This document shows, one piece after another, positions 20,187 through 27,035 of a DNA stretch of 64,000 nucleotides. Numbering within the stretch: position 1 is the stretch's first letter; each line of letters opens with the position of its first letter. The notes beneath the pieces were generated by a model. The model searched no databases. It was not told where the DNA came from and worked only from the letters and a program-made list of their open reading frames with translations. The stretch is from a virus, in IMG/VR virus record IMGVR_UViG_3300023179_000072, positions 17,338 to 81,337 of that record, one strand, 5' to 3'. Position numbers and translations under genes: made by a program.

Positions 20187-20270
20187 CGTAAAGTATTGGT
20201 AGATAAAGAGTTACGACAAAAGTGGCCCCGCCGCCTTGCTCTAAGTGTTTTAGAGACAAGGACTTGCGTC
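20187..20270 (-). repeat. Family A double-hairpin repeat, copy A7
   Basis: CGTAAAGT..AGTTACG, GGCCCCGCCGCC core, CTAAGTGTTT..GGACTTGCG. The second hairpin reaches the stop of the next gene. Confidence 0.85.
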
Positions 20271-20475
20271 AAACCACCAGATCGGCTGCATTCTTCACAA
20301 CAGCCTTTTCTCTGGCAGACCCGATATTTTTGATAATGATCTCTTTGGTTCCCTTGAACTCCACCGTGCCATTAGAGTGCATCACCAGATAAGCCTCTCT
20401 GCCGTTCTTTCCCTTGAAGAAATAGAGAAGTTCACCCTCGTCTTCAAAATCGCTTCGTGTCCACTGTCCGCTCAT
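20269..20475 (-). CDS. Hypothetical protein, 68 aa
   Basis: MSGQWTRSDFEDEGELLYFF then GREAYLVMHSNGTVEFKGTK: beta-rich, ending NAADLVV. No family. Fourth gene of a four-gene unit joined by ATGA overlaps. Confidence 0.65.
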   Translation of the reverse strand: MSGQWTRSDFEDEGELLYFFKGKNGREAYLVMHSNGTVEFKGTKEIIIKNIGSAREKAVVKNAADLVV

Positions 20476-20642
20476 TTCTTCTTGTCCTCTACAACCTGAT
20501 AGAAACGCCCGTTAACGCTAATCGTACCACCAAACATATCCCAGGTCAACTCTTCCTTCAAAGCCCGCTTGTGAGCAGCCAAAACAGCCTTGCGATCCTG
20601 TTTCATCTGTTCCGCTGTTGCGTTTGTCGAAATGATCTTCAT
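20472..20642 (-). CDS. Hypothetical protein, 56 aa
   Basis: MKIISTNATAEQMKQDRKAV followed by a basic helix (LAAHKRALKEELTWDMFGGT) and ISVNGRFYQVVEDKKK. ATGA overlaps at both ends confirm the frame. Function unknown. Confidence 0.65.
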   Translation of the reverse strand: MKIISTNATAEQMKQDRKAVLAAHKRALKEELTWDMFGGTISVNGRFYQVVEDKKK

Positions 20643-20842
20643 GTCTCAATTTTCTCCAGTTCGCTAAGATAAGCATCCTTTTCGCCACCGTCATCGTACT
20701 CAACCCAACACCAAGTGAGATTGCCGAGATCCTCACTAACCGCCACGACCGTTCCTTCGTGTCCGATCAAGCCTCTCTCTTGTCCAAATGGCTTCCAACG
20801 AATCCTGTCACCACTCTTAATATCGCTGCTCTTGCCGCTCAT
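20639..20842 (-). CDS. SH3-like small protein (67 aa)
   Basis: The sequence KSGDRIRWKPFGQERGLIGH then EGTVVAVSEDLGNLTWCWVE and YDDG..AYLSELEKIE resembles KOW/SH3-like barrels (GDRVRW..G..GtVv.......vW.dg......L). Possible RNA or protein contact; speculative. Confidence 0.6.
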   Translation of the reverse strand: MSGKSSDIKSGDRIRWKPFGQERGLIGHEGTVVAVSEDLGNLTWCWVEYDDGGEKDAYLSELEKIET

Positions 20843-21195
20843 TTGATATTTACTCCGTACTTGTGTGCCTGAAACCTAGAATCAATCTGCTCCGGCTCGT
20901 CGCAAGGCTCGATCATAATCGAGATACCGTTTGGTGCGGTAAACACGTTACGATAGTCGCCATCTTCCCAATCGGGCATCTCGTTAGTTACGCCACGCTG
21001 ATCCATTACCAGACTGTCGGCATAGTAAGTTGCCAGATCAAAGTTTCTAAACGCCTTAACGTGAATCACCCGCTCATGCTGAACCATCAATACCAGATAC
21101 ATCTGCTTTATACCGGAAATCTCCCTCTTCATCTCTTCCGCTGCCATCTTGAAAGTCTTACCCAAGTTGTTCGCAATTCGTTCTTCGATATCCAC
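20839..21195 (-). CDS. Hypothetical protein, 118 aa
   Basis: A helical N-terminus (MDIEERIANNLGKTFKMAAE) then a mixed domain (YLVLMVQHERVIHVKAFRNF). First gene of the unit, from the promoter at 21222-21250. No family. Confidence 0.65.
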   Translation of the reverse strand: MDIEERIANNLGKTFKMAAEEMKREISGIKQMYLVLMVQHERVIHVKAFRNFDLATYYADSLVMDQRGVTNEMPDWEDGDYRNVFTAPNGISIMIEPCDEPEQIDSRFQAHKYGVNIK

Positions 21196-21221
21196 AGTCT
21201 GCTCTCCTATTGTAAAGCCTC

Positions 21222-21250
21222 ATTCTACAGTAAATTATCGGCATTGTCAA
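21222..21250 (-). promoter_or_regulatory. Promoter of the 21.2-20.3 kb unit
   Basis: TTGACA (21245-21250), 17 bp with GCCGATAAT, TAGAAT (21222-21227). Confidence 0.85.
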
Positions 21251-21271
21251 GTGGGTTTCTTTAAAAAATCA

Positions 21272-21351
21272 CAAAGTGTTGTGGCTACAGCACTTACGTC
21301 GAAGTTGGCCGCCCCGGTTTGCTCTAAGTGCTTTTGTAGCAACTACTTATG
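21272..21351 (-). repeat. Family A double-hairpin repeat, copy A8
   Basis: CAAAGTGTT..GCACTTACG, GGCCGCCCCGG core, CTAAGTGCTTTTG..CAACTACTTATG. Confidence 0.85.
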
Positions 21352-21356
21352 TACCA

Positions 21357-21440
21357 CTAACCACAATTTCCACACTTGTCTACAGCGTATAGAGTTTTCC
21401 TACAGTTACTACAGTAACAAATATCACTAAGAGTTTTCAA
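21357..21440 (-). CDS. Putative zinc-binding micro-protein (27 aa, TTG start)
   Basis: MKTLSDICYCSNCRKTLYAV DKCGNCG: a CxCxxC and CxxC pair 13 residues apart could hold one zinc. The TTG start follows GGAG with 7-nt spacing and overlaps the end of the upstream gene by 14 nt. Short length keeps this tentative. Confidence 0.4.
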   Translation of the reverse strand: MKTLSDICYCSNCRKTLYAVDKCGNCG

Positions 21441-21696
21441 GAACCAACTCCACATATCTATTTACCAGTTCGCTCAAGTTAATTTTATGTAGATCAATTA
21501 ACTCCTTAGCCTTGTTCACATGAGATTTACTCATTGTCATTATACGAGAGTTAAAAAAGTGGATAATGTAGATCATGGCCTGTTCACGATTCATGTTGCA
21601 GGCTTCCACAGTATTCAAGTCTCTAAAGCTTTTAGCCACTGGGATAATCCTTTGGAATAATTCGTTCGGGTTTGTGCGGCCTAACCATCTTTCCAT
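21427..21696 (-). CDS. Hypothetical helical protein, 89 aa
   Basis: MERWLGRTNPNELFQRIIPV, CNMNREQAMIYIIHFFNSRI: all-helical. It overlaps the upstream DUF551-like gene by 65 nt, so the real start may be MNREQ at about 21594. Function unknown. Confidence 0.55.
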   Translation of the reverse strand: MERWLGRTNPNELFQRIIPVAKSFRDLNTVEACNMNREQAMIYIIHFFNSRIMTMSKSHVNKAKELIDLHKINLSELVNRYVELVLENS

Positions 21697-21889
21697 CGTC
21701 CGGCATCCACCAAGGTGCGTCCATACGATCTACCACACCGGGAGCTTCATCACAAAATATACGATGAGGACTAAAAGGGTCATTAGCACAATAAGAATAC
21801 CTACCAACCCACACACCGATATGTTGTCCATAATACCAGATACCCTGACCATCTTCTGGTTGACGCTCAAAAAAACTAATCCATTCCAT
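21632..21889 (-). CDS. DUF551-like protein (85 aa)
   Basis: MEWISFFERQPEDGQGIWYY followed by GVWVGRYSY and APWWMPDDGK reproduces the DUF551 scheme (WIs...RlPe.g..Vl...HWMP). More divergent than the member at 2269-2610. Function unknown. Confidence 0.65.
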   Translation of the reverse strand: MEWISFFERQPEDGQGIWYYGQHIGVWVGRYSYCANDPFSPHRIFCDEAPGVVDRMDAPWWMPDDGKMVRPHKPERIIPKDYPSG

Positions 21890-22073
21890 CGTAACCCTTT
21901 CTATAAGGATCGATAAGATCGTATGCTTCTCTAATTTTTTCTAGTACCCGATCTTGCATTTTATAGAATTTATCTTGATCGCCCCAGTAAATTGAACTAC
22001 TAATATGATCTTCTACGATATTATACAGATATTGCAGTTCTGCTCTGGTCAACTCCAATTTTTCAGTTTTCAT
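21876..22073 (-). CDS. Hypothetical helical protein, 65 aa
   Basis: The start at 22073 (MKTEKLELTRAELQYLYNIV) follows GGAGAGTTGGTG. Two helices (ELTRAELQYLYNIVEDHISS, YKMQDRVLEKIREAYD) resemble a short coiled-coil adaptor. Function unknown. Confidence 0.65.
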   Translation of the reverse strand: MKTEKLELTRAELQYLYNIVEDHISSSIYWGDQDKFYKMQDRVLEKIREAYDLIDPYRKGYDGMD

Positions 22074-22297
22074 CACCAACTCTCCGGCATAGGAATCTCA
22101 TCAAAACCAATATAGCATACAACTAGATCATTGTCAAACTGGTTCCATGCTGCCAAACCATCATCATATTCACCGTGCCACCATTCTCCCCATCCGCCTT
22201 CTTCTTTATTCCAATCCAGATCAATAGGAGAAGAATATCCCCTCACACAACAAAGATATTTGCCATTTATGATAGGATCGCTATAATGCCAGGTCAT
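22073..22297 (-). CDS. Hypothetical Trp-rich protein, 74 aa
   Basis: The start at 22297 (MTWHYSDPIINGKYLCCVRG) overlaps the upstream stop. WNKEEGGWGEWWHGEYDDGL and VCYIGFDEIPMPESW resemble the DUF551-like layout (Y.lv.........W.........gw..ip.p), so it may be a distant member. Function unknown. Confidence 0.6.
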   Translation of the reverse strand: MTWHYSDPIINGKYLCCVRGYSSPIDLDWNKEEGGWGEWWHGEYDDGLAAWNQFDNDLVVCYIGFDEIPMPESW

Positions 22298-22518
22298 TTT
22301 ACTCTCGTAATAATTACACACTTCGTGCCAGTATCACTATCGGTAAACTTCACACACTCATGAGGCCCATAATACCAAGCATCATTCTTCGAGAAGTTGA
22401 ATACAACCTCATCGGTATTGAGTCGAATATCATTATACCCACCCTCATATCCAAGAGTAAGAACCCTCATATCAGCCGGATAACTCTTCAACTGCTCAAT
22501 AAGTTCAGCAACGGTCAT
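22294..22518 (-). CDS. Hypothetical protein, 74 aa
   Basis: MTVAELIEQLKSYPADMRVL TLGYEGGYNDI: the TVaELI..L...p.d..V..... pattern is a common small phage protein of unknown function. The start at 22518 follows GGAGGACGAGTG. Confidence 0.7.
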   Translation of the reverse strand: MTVAELIEQLKSYPADMRVLTLGYEGGYNDIRLNTDEVVFNFSKNDAWYYGPHECVKFTDSDTGTKCVIITRVK

Positions 22519-22778
22519 CACTCGTCCTCCGATCCTGCAAACATTTCGTTCCACGATTGGCTATCAATTCCGGTCATCAGAATCTCACGCTCATCGGCAG
22601 AGAGATACGGGAAACAATTTTGAATCAAACCACCATTGATCCACTCATTAGCATCGTCAAGATAGGTGACAATACTAAATGGACGACCACCAGTAGTATT
22701 ACCACTAAAAGTAATCGTACCACCATCATGACTCACCCAACGATCAACAGCATCTGTCATAGCATATCGCTGAAACAT
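22518..22778 (-). CDS. Hypothetical protein, 86 aa
   Basis: MFQRYAMTDAVDRWVSHDGG then beta-rich TITFSGNTTGGRPFSIVTYL and a helical acidic end. First gene of a seven-gene unit. Function unknown. Confidence 0.7.
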   Translation of the reverse strand: MFQRYAMTDAVDRWVSHDGGTITFSGNTTGGRPFSIVTYLDDANEWINGGLIQNCFPYLSADEREILMTGIDSQSWNEMFAGSEDE

Positions 22779-22797
22779 ATCTTTCTCCTTTGGCTAT

Positions 22798-22826
22798 ATT
22801 CTACTATCTATTATCGGCACTGTCAA
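22798..22826 (-). promoter_or_regulatory. Promoter of the 22.8-21.4 kb unit
   Basis: TTGACA (22821-22826), 17 bp with GCCGATAAT, TAGAAT (22798-22803). Confidence 0.85.
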
Positions 22827-22856
22827 GAGGGTTTCTTGAAGAAAAATTCTTGTAGC

Positions 22857-22937
22857 ATAAGTGTTTGGTAGGTCAGCACTTACATCAAGCCGGGGCCGCC
22901 AGCCTCGTCCTAAGTGCTTTAGGAGCAAGGCTTTATA
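22857..22937 (-). repeat. Family A double-hairpin repeat, copy A9
   Basis: ATAAGTGTTT..GCACTTAC, CGGGGCCGCC core, CTAAGTGCTTT..AGGCTTTATA. Confidence 0.85.
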
Positions 22938-22938
22938 A

Positions 22939-23196
22939 TCACTTCATTAGATAGGTTATTTCTTGTCCGGAAGATATTTGAGCAGCATACAGCGCTATAC
23001 GCTTATCCTTTTCTCGCTTCTCAATCTGGTGGTCGGTCTCACCAATCTCTCTAGCATCGCACTTTCGTTCCAGATCAGCCAGCAAAACGCTATCGGTACG
23101 ATTGTCCCTGAAATCTTCCGGAAGCCAGTGATTAGGAACCATAATCATGTCCTTAATCAGTTTCTCAAACTCTGCCATCAGTTCGTAGCCGTTCAT
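22939..23196 (-). CDS. Hypothetical charged helical protein, 85 aa
   Basis: The start at 23196 (MNGYELMAEFEKLIKDMIMV) follows GAGGAGAAGAT. Contains ERKCDAREIGETDHQIEKRE, strongly helical. Function unknown. Confidence 0.65.
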   Translation of the reverse strand: MNGYELMAEFEKLIKDMIMVPNHWLPEDFRDNRTDSVLLADLERKCDAREIGETDHQIEKREKDKRIALYAAQISSGQEITYLMK

Positions 23197-23399
23197 ATCT
23201 TCTCCTCGCACCCTGCTCTACAATCCTTAACAGAATTGCTCTGAATACAACGCCAAAGTTTTCCGTTGGTATGAATAGCCACACAATTCATAGCCCCATG
23301 AATCTTGCAGTGGGGTGTAGGGTTTATCCTAGGGTGTGTGGACTTGATTTCCACTAAGTCAAATCGGCTGTTGTTGTCGTTGATTGGTACGATGTTCAT
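23193..23399 (-). CDS. Cys/His-rich protein, putative zinc binder (68 aa)
   Basis: HCKIHGAMNCVAIHTNGKLW RCIQ and DCRAGCEEK provide five Cys and three His arranged like a small metal-binding fold. The CKxHGAMN..G.WRC pattern occurs in other phage early proteins. Function unknown. Confidence 0.65.
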   Translation of the reverse strand: MNIVPINDNNSRFDLVEIKSTHPRINPTPHCKIHGAMNCVAIHTNGKLWRCIQSNSVKDCRAGCEEKI

Positions 23400-23405
23400 A
23401 AGGAT

Positions 23406-23434
23406 ATCCTACTATCTATTATCGGTTCTGTCAA
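23406..23434 (-). promoter_or_regulatory. Promoter of the 23.4-22.9 kb unit
   Basis: TTGACA (23429-23434), 17 bp with ACCGATAAT, TAGGAT (23406-23411). Confidence 0.8.
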
Positions 23435-23463
23435 TAGGTTCCCTTGAAGGAAAATTTTTAAGA

Positions 23464-23545
23464 CGTAAAGTATTGCTCTACAAGTACTTACGTCAAACCG
23501 GGGCCGCCAGCCTCGCCCTAAGTACTTTATCTATAAAGAGTTAGG
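23464..23545 (-). repeat. Family A double-hairpin repeat, copy A10
   Basis: CGTAAAGTATT..AGTACTTACG, GGGGCCGCC core, CTAAGTACTTT..AAAGAGTTAGG. It marks the 3' boundary of the large structured RNA candidate. Confidence 0.85.
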
Positions 23546-24245
23546 ATAAAATCGTGTTGAATCACTTCTTTAACGTCGGTTGGCGGGTAGCACACGCAAC
23601 TCCCTAGCCGAATATTGCCGACAATATGAAAACCAGCGGAATCTTTTACGCCCCGATTCCTATAGCCCACACGATTGCCCCTTGTCAGGATCGGATGGAA
23701 ACCGCCCACGGAAACCTCCCTAGAATCTTTCACACTGCGCCATGCTATATGATTCATCTGGCTCTTGGTGACGGTTACTGGTTGTATTGTTGCGGTGCCA
23801 CGGTGGTAATTGCTGTGGCTTTTCTCATTTCAGGCTTGCGATTGCCTTACTACCCCTGCCGATTCTTCGCTCCGAATCGGTATAGATGATTACGTTTCAT
23901 CTACTTCAGCAGGACCGCATTGTATTGGTCGTGGTGAGGATGCCATCCCCCATAGATTGGTACTTCTATCCAACGTATAACCCCGTTGGCAACTCCCCCA
24001 GTCTTTCAGAGAAAGTTTATCGAAATAGGTTATCCCAATCTAGTCCCGAGCATGGACCCACGATAGTTTTTAGGGACGGATGGATTCGTCTTGGGTTGTC
24101 AACGGTGTGCTATCACCTAGACTCTCAACTTGACCATCTACTTCACTGCCCGCCTCTTCCCACCATAGCAGGCAGTTGGGCTTTGGGGAAGTTGCTCACG
24201 CAACCTAGCAGTCCCTGTTTTGTATTGTCAATGATCGCTGCGAAC
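23546..24245 (-). ncRNA. Large structured RNA candidate (about 700 nt)
   Basis: A full promoter unit of this region with no plausible protein: frames in it are short, on both strands and of odd composition. At least ten local inverted repeats are visible, such as CCGATTC/GAATCGG (23859-23880), TAGATGA/TCATCTA (23883-23903), GCCACGG/CTGTGGC (23797-23819), CCAACG/CGTTGG (23970-23989), GTTGC-TCAC-GCAAC (24191-24204), ACTGCC/GGCAGT (24145-24176), GGAATC/GATTCC (23638-23660) and ATATTG-CCGA-CAATAT (23612-23627). Size, structure density and phage context recall the GOLLD and ROOL giant RNAs; I cannot assign it to either. Confidence 0.65.
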
Positions 24246-24251
24246 TCTTGT

Positions 24252-24279
24252 ATTCTACAGTATATTATCGGCTTGTCAA
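24252..24279 (-). promoter_or_regulatory. Promoter of the large structured RNA
   Basis: TTGACA (24274-24279), 16 bp with GCCGATAAT, TAGAAT (24252-24257). Predicted start is about 24245; no Shine-Dalgarno or start codon follows. Confidence 0.8.
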
Positions 24280-24309
24280 GAGGGTTTCTTGAAAAAATAT
24301 TTTTTTGAT

Positions 24310-24389
24310 GCAAGTCGTTGATACATAAAGACTTACGACGAACTGGGCGGCGCAAATTCGCCCTAAGTCCCCTTAGGCTAAGAACTTAG
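24310..24389 (-). repeat. Family A double-hairpin repeat, copy A11
   Basis: GCAAGTCGTT..AAAGACTTACG, GGGCGGCGC core, CTAAGTCCCC..AGAACTTAG. In the first hairpin both arms read AAGTC/GACTT, a change matched on both sides. Confidence 0.85.
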
Positions 24390-24401
24390 AGCGAACCGCG
24401 T

Positions 24402-24896
24402 TTAGGTAGTGATTTCTTCTGGATCGTCCTTGAAGAATTCTTCCATACCAAACTCATTCCACAGTGCAACAGGAATCATATCCTTACTAGGATAGTCTAC
24501 ATAATTATCAGCACCATTATCCCAAATACCACAAAAGGCCATACCCGGTTCCCAATAACTAGCCCTCACATTATATCCCAACTCAACCAGTTTATCATAC
24601 AAACCAACAGGAGGACTCCACGCACTATCAAAAGAACAACAAACTTCATTATCCACCCGCGTAGCCTTGAGTCCGTATCTTTCCTCTTTATCCGTACCCA
24701 TATAGGCTCCGATATCCCATTTTGTTGACCAGTTATCTATGCACCAGTTATACCATTTATCATTATCATAATAACCTTCTGGAACAGGTAAAAATTCTTG
24801 ACAGGCTTTTCCTCTATTATACGCGTTCTCGAAACGGTCTAACATATGAGAATCGTTATGTTTCACTGTCAATTTATTTAGACACCAATTAGGGAT
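24402..24896 (-). CDS. DUF1281 (api92-like) protein with possible AUC start (164 aa)
   Basis: The sequence IPNWCLNKLTVKHNDSHMLD, NWCIDNWSTKWDIGAYMG, SFDSAWSPPVGLYDKLVELG and SYWEPGMAFCGIWDNG are the conserved blocks of DUF1281, whose members begin MPNWC. Here the codon at that place is ATC, exactly 8 nt after AAGGAGG. A TTG at 24929 is in frame but sits at the predicted transcription start. So either AUC initiates or a leaderless TTG is used. Function of the family unknown. Confidence 0.75.
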   Translation of the reverse strand: MPNWCLNKLTVKHNDSHMLDRFENAYNRGKACQEFLPVPEGYYDNDKWYNWCIDNWSTKWDIGAYMGTDKEERYGLKATRVDNEVCCSFDSAWSPPVGLYDKLVELGYNVRASYWEPGMAFCGIWDNGADNYVDYPSKDMIPVALWNEFGMEEFFKDDPEEITT

Positions 24897-24936
24897 ATAG
24901 ATACCCTCCTTTTCTAAGAAACAGGCCAATACGATA

Positions 24937-24964
24937 AGTATACTGTATTTATTTTGCTTGTCAA
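24937..24964 (-). promoter_or_regulatory. Promoter of the DUF1281 gene
   Basis: TTGACA (24959-24964), 16 bp, TATACT (24937-24942). Its -35 box overlaps that of a plus-strand promoter (TTGTCA 24958-24963, 16 bp, TATTAT) for the HNH gene at 25008. Confidence 0.8.
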
Positions 24965-25007
24965 GTCAGTATTTTGGGGTATTATAAGGGTATACTGGAG
25001 GTTTGTC

Positions 25008-25442
25008 ATGGATTCTAAAATAAACCCTAAATTTCCTAATCATATTATTTATGAAGATGGTAGAATTTATTCTCTCAGATTGAATAGATTCATGAAACCA
25101 GATATGAATAGTTCTAATTATATCAGATATTCTATTCGTGGTAATAATAAGAAAGTTTTTGCTCATCATTTAGTTATGGATACTTTTGGAAGTGTGCCAC
25201 CATCAAATATGGTAAATCCTACAATAGATCATATTGACGGAAATAAACATAATAATCACATAAATAATTTACGATGGCTACCTAAAAAAACCAATACAGG
25301 TAGACATAATCCCCGTAAAGTTAGTCTAGATAAAATTCAACAAATTCGTGAACTCTATAATACCGGTAAATACTCATATAGACAAATAGCAAGAAAACTA
25401 GATATTGGATGTCACAAAACAATCAAGAGATTACTCAATTAG
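25008..25442 (+). CDS. HNH endonuclease with NUMOD-type domains (144 aa)
   Basis: The start at 25008 follows TGGAGG. N-terminal PNHIIYEDGRIYSLRLNRFM is NUMOD4-like; the HNH core is HHLVMDTFG...NPTIDHIDGNKHNNHINNLR W; the C-terminal KIQQIRELYNTGKYSYRQIA RKLDIGCHKTIKRLL is a helix-turn-helix for DNA targeting. A lone plus-strand gene inserted between two minus-strand units, sharing its -35 box with the divergent neighbour. Free-standing homing endonuclease. Confidence 0.9.
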   Translation: MDSKINPKFPNHIIYEDGRIYSLRLNRFMKPDMNSSNYIRYSIRGNNKKVFAHHLVMDTFGSVPPSNMVNPTIDHIDGNKHNNHINNLRWLPKKTNTGRHNPRKVSLDKIQQIRELYNTGKYSYRQIARKLDIGCHKTIKRLLN

Positions 25443-25641
25443 AACTCAGAGCAACAGCCCGATCACGTTGAGAACGAATTTTTTTCAGTATGCTAGCAAA
25501 TGTTTTGTCTGTCATTGCAGTAATAGCAGATGTTTTGACTGACAAAGGCAGATCACTTTTTTCTGCAATATCAACAGAAAACAATACCAACCCAAACAAT
25601 TCGTCATACAACTTATCAAAATCTGTTTTTGCTAACTTCAT
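25435..25641 (-). CDS. Hypothetical helical protein, 68 aa
   Basis: MKLAKTDFDKLYDELFGLVL, VKTSAITAMTDKTFASILKK: all-helical. Overlaps the HNH stop in convergent orientation and the upstream gene by 1 nt. Function unknown. Confidence 0.6.
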   Translation of the reverse strand: MKLAKTDFDKLYDELFGLVLFSVDIAEKSDLPLSVKTSAITAMTDKTFASILKKIRSQRDRAVALSSN

Positions 25642-25793
25642 TATTCTACCTCAATGAGTTCATAACTAATATCAGCCTCAATTTCTTCATCAAAACCTAT
25701 TTCTTGACTGATCCAGTCTCTAGCATCCCCTATATCGTCAAAATCATAGGCTCTACTTGAGCCATTTTCGGTTCTAATCACACGATATATCAT
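25641..25793 (-). CDS. Hypothetical protein, 50 aa
   Basis: The start at 25793 (MIYRVIRTENGSSRAYDFDD) follows GAGGATGTT; the upstream in-frame ATGs overlap the -10 box. The layout (strand, then DIGDARDWISQEIG helix, then strand) resembles the 70-aa protein at 19728-19940. Function unknown. Confidence 0.6.
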   Translation of the reverse strand: MIYRVIRTENGSSRAYDFDDIGDARDWISQEIGFDEEIEADISYELIEVE

Positions 25794-25815
25794 AACATCC
25801 TCTCTTTCCTCACCA

Positions 25816-25844
25816 ATCATATCATAATCAGTATGGGTTGTCAA
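25816..25844 (-). promoter_or_regulatory. Promoter of the 25.8-25.4 kb unit
   Basis: TTGACA (25839-25844), 17 bp, TATGAT (25816-25821). Confidence 0.75.
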
Positions 25845-25859
25845 GATCCCCCTATTTTG

Positions 25860-25907
25860 GCTGACTATAGCCCATCACAGCAAATCCGTAGGATTAGGAG
25901 AGACAAG
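25860..25907 (-). repeat. Family B intergenic hairpin repeat, copy B8
   Basis: GCTGACTATAGC and AATCC-TAC-GGATT. Here the repeat encodes the last residues (VSPNPTDLL) of the 59-aa gene. Confidence 0.8.
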
Positions 25908-26054
25908 CAACCTTTCGACCCACACATCTCGACCATATTTTTCAGTTGCTTTACGAATAGCGTCGAATTGGCTAAATGATACAACATATCCAACAAAACG
26001 GTTATTTTTGATAACACGCCAACAATAATCAGTATAGAAGGTGGTTGAGTTCAT
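25875..26054 (-). CDS. Hypothetical protein, 59 aa
   Basis: MNSTTFYTDYCWRVIKNNRF VGYVVSFSQFDAIRKATEKY GRDVWVERLL..: strand-helix-strand small fold like others in the region. Its 3' end lies inside family B copy B8. Function unknown. Confidence 0.65.
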   Translation of the reverse strand: MNSTTFYTDYCWRVIKNNRFVGYVVSFSQFDAIRKATEKYGRDVWVERLLVSPNPTDLL

Positions 26055-26060
26055 AGGTTC

Positions 26061-26088
26061 ATTCTATATGATATTATCGGTTTGTCAA
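26061..26088 (-). promoter_or_regulatory. Promoter of the 59-aa gene
   Basis: TTGACA (26083-26088), 16 bp with ACCGATAAT, TAGAAT (26061-26066). Confidence 0.8.
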
Positions 26089-26115
26089 CACAAAAACTGA
26101 AAGAAAAAACTTGTT

Positions 26116-26195
26116 GTAAGTCCTTGCATATCAAGCACTTATGTCAAATGCGGCCCCGCGGCCTTGCCCTAAGTGCTTATGAGTAAACACTTTAG
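26116..26195 (-). repeat. Family A double-hairpin repeat, copy A12
   Basis: GTAAGTCCTTG..CAAGCACTTAT, CGGCCCCGCGGCC core, CTAAGTGCTTAT..AACACTTTAG. Confidence 0.85.
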
Positions 26196-26219
26196 AGCAA
26201 GACTCAGGACTCTTGTAAT

Positions 26220-26609
26220 TTAGGCCATAGCAGCCTTGAACATCATACTAGCAAACAAAGGCTTGCGACAATTCTTAGTACGCTCTGCATAGAAATTACG
26301 CACCGATCCATTAGACATTTGGCAGGTAACCAGATGGTTGGTACGAACAAAATTAGGATCATTACGACGGTACTTGCTATGAGTATTCAGCCTGTGAATA
26401 CTGTTATTGTCCAGATTATGAACACTAAGAACCTTAGCAAGATAACGCTCAGGCTCACCCTGTGCGGGCTGTTCATAAATAAAGTTATACACTTCACCAA
26501 CCTTAGCGGTACTAAGAGAAGCATGAGTGCCACTAATAGGCCCGTAAGAACTAAAAAGCATCAAACCAAGAACAATAGCAGCAGCAATACCACAAACAAC
26601 ATAAACCAT
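26220..26609 (-). CDS. Membrane-anchored protein (129 aa)
   Basis: The N-terminal span MVYVVCGIAAAIVLGLMLFS is followed by a soluble domain with VGEVYNFIYEQPAQGEPERY LAKVLSVHNLDN, a beta-rich part that recurs in other phage and planctomycete proteins by eye. Likely faces the periplasm. Function unknown. Confidence 0.6.
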   Translation of the reverse strand: MVYVVCGIAAAIVLGLMLFSSYGPISGTHASLSTAKVGEVYNFIYEQPAQGEPERYLAKVLSVHNLDNNSIHRLNTHSKYRRNDPNFVRTNHLVTCQMSNGSVRNFYAERTKNCRKPLFASMMFKAAMA

Positions 26610-26655
26610 AAATCAAACCCTTTCTAAAAGAAAATCAAACCACAACACTCACTCG

Positions 26656-26683
26656 ATTCTACACTATTATCGTCATTTGTCAA
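26656..26683 (-). promoter_or_regulatory. Promoter of the membrane-anchored protein gene
   Basis: TTGACA (26678-26683), 16 bp with GACGATAAT, TAGAAT (26656-26661). The -35 lies within the last codons of the upstream gene. Confidence 0.85.
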
Positions 26684-26943
26684 GAGCGAACTTGAGAAAA
26701 ATTTTCTTCCCAGAACTCTTTCAATTCCGCAAGGTTCACAGCACTATCGTTCCATGAAACACTGTCCGGTGTCTCATACGCTATAACTGAACATGGGACC
26801 ACTTCCCTCAGTCTAGCCTTGAAATCATTATAGTCTTGACACACGCCAGCAAACTCATTCAAACCCTCATCATTACTGATCCACAGACATACATTCCATG
26901 TCTGATAGTTTGCATAACCATTGTAGGTTCCATCAGCACTCAT
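26680..26943 (-). CDS. YQTWNVxLW-family phage protein (87 aa)
   Basis: MSADGTYNGYANYQTWNVCL WISNDEGLNEFA: the NYQTWNV.LW..NDe.ly motif marks a small conserved phage protein family of unknown function. Start 26943 chosen after GAGAGTGATGAC; MRERESDDMSADG at 26967 is possible. Confidence 0.7.
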   Translation of the reverse strand: MSADGTYNGYANYQTWNVCLWISNDEGLNEFAGVCQDYNDFKARLREVVPCSVIAYETPDSVSWNDSAVNLAELKEFWEENFSQVRS

Positions 26944-26968
26944 GTCATCACTCTCTCTTTCTCTCATC

Positions 26969-26997
26969 ATTCTACTATCTATTATCGTCAAATGCAA
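26969..26997 (-). promoter_or_regulatory. Promoter of the YQTWNV gene
   Basis: TTGCAT (26992-26997), 17 bp with GACGATAAT, TAGAAT (26969-26974). Confidence 0.75.
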
Positions 26998-27035
26998 GAG
27001 GGAAACTTTAATCTTTCAGTATTGCAAGGATTGTT

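Noticed and set aside
23527-24308. Protein-coding reading of 23527-23757 (-), 23626-23889 (+) and 23886-24308 (+)
   Set aside because: No ribosome-binding sites, unusual composition, mutual overlap on both strands, and dense hairpins with a promoter on the minus strand; a structured RNA explains the region better.
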